Shown: piece by piece, positions 15,223-19,260 of the stretch
Layout: each line of letters starts with the position of its first letter
How positions within the stretch are numbered: position 1 is the stretch's first letter
Assembly (NCBI GenBank): GCA_934465125.1
Contig: CAKSKO010000003.1
Coordinates: forward strand, 1 to 19,260
Reading direction: 5' to 3'
DNA length: 19,260 nucleotides
DNA from: an uncultured Eubacteriales bacterium
GTDB lineage: Bacteria > Bacillota > Clostridia > Oscillospirales > Acutalibacteraceae
The notes under the pieces: model-generated
Told to the model about the DNA's origin: nothing
Seen by the model: the letters and a program-made list of their open reading frames with translations, nothing else
Database searches by the model: none
Translations under genes and position numbers: made by a program

Positions 15223-15252
15223 CTTACCGTCTCCTTCATTTGACTTGCTCTT

Positions 15253-15281
15253 ATTTTACAATATTTCAGGTCTGTTTGCAA
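15253..15281 (-). promoter_or_regulatory. Sigma-A promoter of pgi
   Basis: On the minus strand, TTGCAA (15276-15281), 17 bases, TAAAAT (15253-15258). The pgi start lies about 30 bases downstream of the -10. Confidence 0.65.
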
Positions 15282-15368
15282 GGAATCTATCTATATTTTC
15301 TTTATTTTACAGTTTGTTCACGAGAGCAAAGAATAAAACTTTGACTATCAATACATTGTCTCACTTCG

Positions 15369-16514
15369 TTACATCGAAACCATTTGTTTTAAAAGAATCT
15401 CAAAGACAGAAAAAAAACTCATTTCATCAACAGCTGACACTGCTGTAATAGGATACTCGGCGATAGTTTTTCCGTCAAGCTGATAAATGATCTTTCCAAC
15501 TTGTTGCCCTTCTTCCACTGGAGCCTCGATTTCTTCGCTCAGCTCCACCGTATTTGTAACCATTTTTTCTTTTCCTTTCGGGATCAAACAACTACCGGTT
15601 AAATTAGCTTTTGTGTCAACGGTAGACTGCATTCCTCCACTCACACGAATCGGAACTAAAGCATTCTCCGGCAAGGTTGGAACAAGCATCGTATAGTTTG
15701 CAAACCCATGGTCAAGTAAAGCGGCAGCATCCTTAAATCGGTCTTTCCCCGTCGCACTGCCGAGCACAACCGCGATTAAACTCAACTCACCTCTCGTTGC
15801 TGTAGCAGAAATACAGCTTCCGGCTTGGCTTGTCGTCCCTGTTTTTAGTCCAGTAATACCCTGATAGCTTTTCAGCAGTTTATTGGTATTGACAAGCTGT
15901 GTCTTTCCATCTCGCAAATAATCAATCCAGATAGATGTATATTGAAAAATCTGGTTGTGTTTCATCAATTCTTTCGACATCACAGCAACATCATATGCGC
16001 TTGTAACATGCCCTTCTTCATCCAGCCCGTTGCAGTTTTTAAACACCGTTTCCGCCATTCCCAGATCTTCGGCTTTCTGATTCATTTCATTGACAAATGC
16101 TTCCTCTGAACCAGAAACCAACTCAGCCAGTGCAACAGCAGCATCATTTGCCGATGCCACAACCGTCGCTTTGATCATCTCATCGACAGTCATCACTTCA
16201 CCCGGTTCTAACCAAATATCAGATCCACCCATTGATGATGCGTGTTCACTCGCAGTCACCTGATCAGTCATCGCAATTTTTCCACTGTCAATTGCTTCCA
16301 TCACCAATAAAAGCGTCATTACCTTTGTAATGGACGCGCAAGCGCGCACCTCATGTGGGTTCTTTTCATACAACACCTTACCTGTCTGCGCATCCATCAG
16401 TACCGCAGCAGGAGCAGTAATTTCTTCAACACTGATTGCTCCCGCACCGATCATAGTTGGGAAAGCTATCGATATAACAAGCAATAAACTAACAATTGTT
16501 CGCACTCTTTTCAT
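15369..16514 (-). CDS. dacF: D-alanyl-D-alanine carboxypeptidase, DacF type (second copy)
   Basis: 381 residues from ATG at 16514, GGAGGTG upstream. Signal peptide at residues 1-27 (MKRVRT, then a hydrophobic run ending near GAGA). Penicillin-binding motifs: SITK (61-64), SAN (121-123), KTG (224-226). A PBP5-type C-terminal domain follows, ending in an amphipathic segment (FFSVFEILLKQMV) for membrane attachment. It shares the same architecture as the carboxypeptidase at 2587-3741 but is clearly divergent: SAN versus SGN, and a different signal. SAN and overall length resemble DacF of Bacillus, which acts in forespore cortex modification. Which copy is vegetative and which sporulation-specific cannot be decided here, though this one has a sigma-A-like promoter (16599-16627). 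Confidence 0.93.
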   Translation of the reverse strand: MKRVRTIVSLLLVISIAFPTMIGAGAISVEEITAPAAVLMDAQTGKVLYEKNPHEVRACASITKVMTLLLVMEAIDSGKIAMTDQVTASEHASSMGGSDIWLEPGEVMTVDEMIKATVVASANDAAVALAELVSGSEEAFVNEMNQKAEDLGMAETVFKNCNGLDEEGHVTSAYDVAVMSKELMKHNQIFQYTSIWIDYLRDGKTQLVNTNKLLKSYQGITGLKTGTTSQAGSCISATATRGELSLIAVVLGSATGKDRFKDAAALLDHGFANYTMLVPTLPENALVPIRVSGGMQSTVDTKANLTGSCLIPKGKEKMVTNTVELSEEIEAPVEEGQQVGKIIYQLDGKTIAEYPITAVSAVDEMSFFSVFEILLKQMVSM

Positions 16515-16598
16515 TCACCGACACCTCCAATAATCATTCATTATTATGTCGGCTAACGATCAACTATGCAGACAACTTTATCCTTTCCAATTAGAAAG

Positions 16599-16627
16599 AT
16601 TATGACTCATTTTGTTTTCCCTGTAAA
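16599..16627 (-). promoter_or_regulatory. Sigma-A-like promoter of the dacF-type gene
   Basis: On the minus strand, TTTACA (16622-16627), 17 bases, CATAAT (16599-16604). It lies between glnA and the carboxypeptidase gene, where no clear terminator is seen, so some glnA readthrough is also possible. Confidence 0.55.
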
Positions 16628-16684
16628 TAAATTATAATCCAAATAAAATTTCTTCTATATCACAGGCAAACCCTTTTCAAACAG

Positions 16685-18025
16685 TTAATAACGGTTTAAA
16701 TATTGCTCTATCTCCCAGGAGGTAATAATATTTCGATACTCTTTCCACTCATTTTCTTTGTAGGTCACATATTTTGTAAACGCATGATGACCCAAGGTCT
16801 GATTGATCAAGCTATCTCGTTTCATCGCGCGAATTGCTTTTGCTAGGTTTTGCGGAACATTTTCAATTCCCATCGCCTCGCGTTCGTCGTCTGTCATTTG
16901 AAAGACATTGCTGTCAACGGGAGTTGGCGGATTCAATCCTCTTTTAATTCCGTCAAGCCCTGCTGCCAAGCAAACCGCCAAAACCAAATAAGGGTTTGCT
17001 GAAGGATCCGGACTCCTCATTTCAATTCTTGTGCCAACTCCTCGCGCCGCAGGAATCCGAATTAGAGGGCTGCGATTCTGTGTTGACCAAGCAATATAAA
17101 CTGGCGCCTCATAACCCGGCACGAGCCTTTTATAGGAATTAACAAGCGGATTGCTAATACCTGTCATCCCTTTTGCATGCTCTATTACTCCAGCGATAAA
17201 ATGATACGCGATATCACTTAGCTCATTCTCATCGTTTTCATCATAAAATGCGTTTTTTCCGTCTCGTTCAAGCGACATATTGATATGCATCCCGGAGCCT
17301 GCTTTTCCAAAAAGCGGTTTTGGCATAAAAGTTGCGTGCAAACCATGCCGGTCTGCAATAGATTTTACCGCTAACTTAAAGGTCATGATATTGTCCGCTG
17401 CGGTGAGCGCTTCACTATATTTAAAATCGATCTCATGTTGCCCCGGCGCACATTCATGGTGAGACGCCTCAATCTCAAAGCCCATCTCCTCGAGTGTAAT
17501 GCAAATGTCTCGCCGCGCTTCTTCTCCTCTGTCAACAGGTCCTAACTCAAAATAGCTACCGCTGTCGATCGTTTCAGTCGTTGGCTTTCCATCCTTATCC
17601 GTTTGAAAAAGGAAAAATTCGCATTCTGGACCAATATTAAATGAAAATCCCATTTTTTTTGCTTCTTCAAGCGTCTTCTTTAGAATATATCGAGGATCCC
17701 CTTCAAATGGGGTTTGATCCGGGCGGTAAACATCACAGATGATCCTCGCTACTTTGCCGGGTGACGGCGTCCACGGATAAATCATAAACGTATCTAAGTC
17801 CGGATACAAATACATATCAGATTCTTCGATTCGTACAAATCCCTCAATAGAAGAACCATCAAACATACATTTATTGTCGAGTGCTCGTTTCAATTGGTTT
17901 TTTGTGATTGCAACATTTTTACATGCCCCGAAAATATCTGTGAATTGTAGACGAATAAACCGAATGTCTTGTTCGTCTACAAGCCTAATAATATCGTCTT
18001 TTGTGTACTTTGTAGAATGGTTCAT
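16685..18025 (-). CDS. glnA: Glutamine synthetase, type I (GSI-alpha)
   Basis: 446 residues. The start is the ATG at 18025, with AGGGGGAAAAG before it; the frame stays open to 18148, but those codons lie on the decayed hisF sequence and match nothing in GlnA. It condenses glutamate and ammonia with ATP. Metal and substrate motifs: [16 protein letters not shown] (56-71), GPECEFF with Glu134/Glu136, [29 protein letters not shown] (ATP/glutamate region), RSPLIRIP and [13 protein letters not shown]. Length and absence of the roughly 25-residue insert and adenylylation loop fit the Firmicute GSI-alpha class, which is controlled by feedback and GlnR-type regulators rather than adenylylation. Arg65 in GFVRIEESD corresponds to the Arg62 region used for feedback inhibition in Bacillus (family knowledge). 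No GlnR box was found upstream. Confidence 0.97.
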   Translation of the reverse strand: MNHSTKYTKDDIIRLVDEQDIRFIRLQFTDIFGACKNVAITKNQLKRALDNKCMFDGSSIEGFVRIEESDMYLYPDLDTFMIYPWTPSPGKVARIICDVYRPDQTPFEGDPRYILKKTLEEAKKMGFSFNIGPECEFFLFQTDKDGKPTTETIDSGSYFELGPVDRGEEARRDICITLEEMGFEIEASHHECAPGQHEIDFKYSEALTAADNIMTFKLAVKSIADRHGLHATFMPKPLFGKAGSGMHINMSLERDGKNAFYDENDENELSDIAYHFIAGVIEHAKGMTGISNPLVNSYKRLVPGYEAPVYIAWSTQNRSPLIRIPAARGVGTRIEMRSPDPSANPYLVLAVCLAAGLDGIKRGLNPPTPVDSNVFQMTDDEREAMGIENVPQNLAKAIRAMKRDSLINQTLGHHAFTKYVTYKENEWKEYRNIITSWEIEQYLNRY

Positions 18026-18053
18026 CTCTTTTCCCCCTAGTAAAATAGTTATA

Positions 18054-18487
18054 TCTTCTAACCGGAACGTTTCCTGTAATAAGATATTGTTTTGGCTCCG
18101 GTATGTCGATCTTGCTAAAATAGAACAATGATACAGCGAGTACTGCATCTGCTTTTCTTATTGTAATAGCATTATAAAAATGCTTCAACGTTCCGACGAC
18201 GCGGAAAGTAATCATTAGAATTGAAATCGATTGGGATACGTTTTTTGTAAGCAATAGATTATATCCAGTTTATATGCTATCGCGCTCCATGTTAGTCAGA
18301 AAAAATCACCAGCTCCCCTCTTTTTATGAGAAGCAGTCATATTAAATAGCACCAACTCATCAGCGCCGTACTTGTCGCAAGAGACTGCAGTATCAATCGG
18401 ATCGCTCACATCTCGTAAAGGAACAAATTCTGTTTTTTACCACCTCTCCTTGATATTAAGGCAAGGTATGATTCTTTTTTTGTTCAT
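18054..18487 (-). pseudogene. hisF: Decayed hisF (imidazole glycerol phosphate synthase cyclase subunit)
   Basis: The start MNKKRIIPCLNIK (ATG at 18487) is the HisF N-terminus, with the catalytic Asp of CLDVK changed to Asn. A small deletion and stop follow, then TEFVPLRDVSDPIDTAV and YGADELVLFNMTASH down to a stop at 18296-18298. After an internal gap, the C-terminus reappears from 18254: [42 protein letters not shown] and VPVRR to about 18054. The glycine phosphate-binding loop of the C-terminal half is eroded (ITFR for IASGG). An intact hisF is about 750 bp; only about 430 remain, so roughly the middle 300 bp are gone. The natural stop is lost. It cannot encode a working enzyme. Confidence 0.88.
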
Positions 18488-18494
18488 ATTACAC

Positions 18495-18740
18495 CTATCC
18501 TTTTACAACGTCTGTAAAATTTCTAAGGATCTTCAATCCTACTTCTCCGCTTGTATCGGGATGAAACTGTATTGAACCAACACGTCAATTCCAATACGGC
18601 ACTCAGTCTATGAGGAAACGCTCACACAATCCTTAGCATGTAAACAATAGGAACGAACAAAGTAAACGTATCATTAAAGTAAAGTAATATTGTTTTTTAT
18701 TCTATCATTAATGCGTAAACTTGGCAAATCAATTTTTGTA
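18495..18740 (-). pseudogene. hisH: Decayed hisH (imidazole glycerol phosphate synthase glutaminase subunit)
   Basis: The clearest part is the C-terminus GSIQFHPDTSGEVGLKIL then RNFTDVVKG with a stop at 18495-18497, matching the HisH ending QFHPEKSGEVGLKIL. Upstream and in other frames are YVYFVRSYCLHAKDC (from 18670), an internal stop, and TECRIGIDVLV, matching the HisH region YFVHSYYA...TEYG. Weaker traces (KIDLPSLRIND) reach about 18737. The N-terminal half with the nucleophilic cysteine is absent. The stop lies 7 bases before the hisF ATG, the usual hisH-hisF spacing. The 5' limit is approximate. Confidence 0.85.
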
Positions 18741-18806
18741 TTTTTAAACCGATAGCGTAAAAAATAATACCTCCCGATTAATTTTTTGAAAGGAGCACAT
18801 ATTTTT

Positions 18807-18980
18807 ATGAACCAAAACTATAGCCATCCAAACACTACAAACAAGAAAAACAAACGCCCAGATAAAATTACGATTCCCATTTCCTATCCGAATTCACGTT
18901 TTCCTGCAACAAATATTGCAAAACCTTCTGATCAAAACGTAGAATACGCAAAGGAATGGGTTGATTTTCACCAACTGTAA
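18807..18980 (+). CDS. Small protein, probable DUF3787 / CDIF630_02480-type spore surface protein
   Basis: 57 residues from ATG at 18807. AAAGGAG lies 12 bases upstream, a little far; an in-frame TTG at 18786 would start before that site and is unlikely. The N-terminus is rich in Asn/Lys/Pro. The C-terminal half, with ATNIAKPSDQNVEYAKEWVD, resembles the conserved end of the DUF3787 family (pattern: ...SxxNVExAKEWVD), small proteins found on spores of Clostridia. This rests on recalled family pattern, not a search. It lies on the plus strand, divergent from the hisH remnant, and is followed by a hairpin (18992-19029) and mntP. No sigma-A promoter is evident, compatible with a sporulation sigma factor. 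Confidence 0.6.
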   Translation: MNQNYSHPNTTNKKNKRPDKITIPISYPNSRFPATNIAKPSDQNVEYAKEWVDFHQL

Positions 18981-18991
18981 AAAATAATAAG

Positions 18992-19029
18992 AAAGGAACG
19001 CTTCTTCGTTTGTAAGAGTGTTCCTTTTC
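18992..19029 (+). terminator. Terminator after the small spore-protein gene
   Basis: AAAGGAAC (18992-18999) pairs with GTTCCTTT (19020-19027), with a weaker inner CTTCTT/AAGAG pairing and a short T-rich end (TTTTCTGTT). It begins 11 bases after the stop codon and overlaps the mntP promoter. Confidence 0.65.
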
Positions 19030-19038
19030 TGTTATACT
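19010..19038 (+). promoter_or_regulatory. Sigma-A promoter of mntP, overlapping a terminator
   Basis: TTGTAA (19010-19015), 17 bases, TATACT (19033-19038). Its -35 box lies in the loop of the terminator hairpin of the preceding gene. The mntP start is about 65 bases downstream. That leader is too short to hold a yybP-ykoY manganese riboswitch. Confidence 0.55.
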
Positions 19039-19102
19039 ATTTTAGATTTTTTCACGTATAAATAAATATGTTATCTTATCTTTAAAAGTCGGAGGATACT
19101 CT

Positions 19103-19260
19103 ATGGATTATATCACAGTTGGAGGCATTGCAGTTGGATTGGCAATGGACGCTTTTGCTGTTGCGATGATGAATGGTGCTGTTACAAAGAATATCAAATT
19201 ACCTCATGCATTAAAAATTGCGTTTTGCTTTGGATTTTTTCAATTCATTATGCCCATAAT
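19103..19260 (+). CDS. mntP: Manganese efflux pump MntP (N-terminal part; runs off the window)
   Basis: 52 codons visible from ATG at 19103, with GGAGG seven bases upstream. The first membrane segment GLAMDAFAVAMMNG carries the conserved Asp and matches the MntP/DUF204 signature (xALAMDAFAVSxxxG). A second segment begins IAFCFGFFQFIMPI, as in the family. MntP exports Mn2+ from the cytoplasm. The rest of the roughly 185-residue protein lies outside the window. The related sporulation protein YtaF is also DUF204, but the start sequence fits MntP better. Confidence 0.88.
   Translation, partial: MDYITVGGIAVGLAMDAFAVAMMNGAVTKNIKLPHALKIAFCFGFFQFIMPI

Noticed and set aside
18026..18148. A longer GlnA with 41 extra N-terminal residues
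   Set aside because: The extra codons lie on hisF remnant DNA and match no glutamine synthetase; the ATG at 18025 has a strong ribosome site and gives the normal length.
17985..18254. An 89-codon minus-strand frame overlapping the glnA start as a separate gene
   Set aside because: Its middle matches the HisF C-terminus; it begins mid-domain and runs on into glnA in another frame, so it is part of the hisF pseudogene.
19039..19102. A yybP-ykoY manganese riboswitch before mntP
   Set aside because: The leader is only about 60 bases and AT-rich, with no conserved riboswitch core visible.

Overview
The window looks like a chromosomal segment of a low-GC, endospore-forming Gram-positive bacterium of the class Clostridia, probably Oscillospirales/Ruminococcaceae-like. 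The reasons are the Shine-Dalgarno-rich starts (AGGAGG type), sigma-A promoters with 17-bp spacers, sporulation-linked genes (YtfJ, DacF-type carboxypeptidases, a probable DUF3787 spore-surface protein), ScpAB, MurT/GatD homologues and a Bacillus-length glutamine synthetase. Apart from three decayed patches it is mostly core housekeeping sequence.

Layout. 1-1315 (-): 5' part of an acyl-CoA carboxyltransferase-family gene, with its own strong promoter. 1400-7017 (-): a long unidirectional block, probably transcribed from a promoter at 6989-7017, in the order M50 site-2-type protease, scpA, scpB, DUF2953 protein, ytfJ, D-Ala-D-Ala carboxypeptidase, rluB-type pseudouridine synthase, small GNAT-like protein. 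7073-7380 (+): rpmB (L28) with its own promoter and terminator. 7393-9492 (-): der then plsY, ending in a strong hairpin. 9650-10494 (-): yceD (DUF177) then rpmF (L32), with a consensus promoter and a terminator. 10643-12795 (+): a murT-gatD pair. 12811-13320: relic of an IS200/IS605-type insertion sequence. 13357-15281 (-): pgi then a small P-loop protein. 15369-16627 (-): a second DacF-type carboxypeptidase with its own promoter. 16685-18025 (-): glnA. 18054-about 18740 (-): decayed hisH and hisF remnants immediately upstream of glnA. 18807-19260 (+): a small probable spore-surface protein, then the start of mntP (Mn efflux).

Most notable. (1) The MurT/GatD pair, which normally amidates D-Glu of lipid II using glutamine, appears to have lost the whole glutaminase triad: the GatD Cys is Thr, the GatD His is Ile, and the MurT Asp is Glu. 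The MurT ATP-grip and zinc ribbon look intact. (2) The roughly 780-bp gap before glnA is not empty. It holds a frameshifted, internally deleted hisH-hisF pair, so glnA's regulatory region lies inside a gene graveyard. (3) The IS200 relic after gatD has lost its HUH histidines, its N-terminus and its reading frame, but its strong end hairpins remain and probably serve as the murT-gatD terminator.

Functionally the region combines envelope biogenesis (carboxypeptidases, MurT/GatD, PlsY), chromosome segregation (ScpAB), ribosome production (L28, L32, Der, RluB), central metabolism (Pgi, GlnA, carboxyltransferase) and sporulation-linked proteins. No tRNA, rRNA, CRISPR array or prophage is visible.
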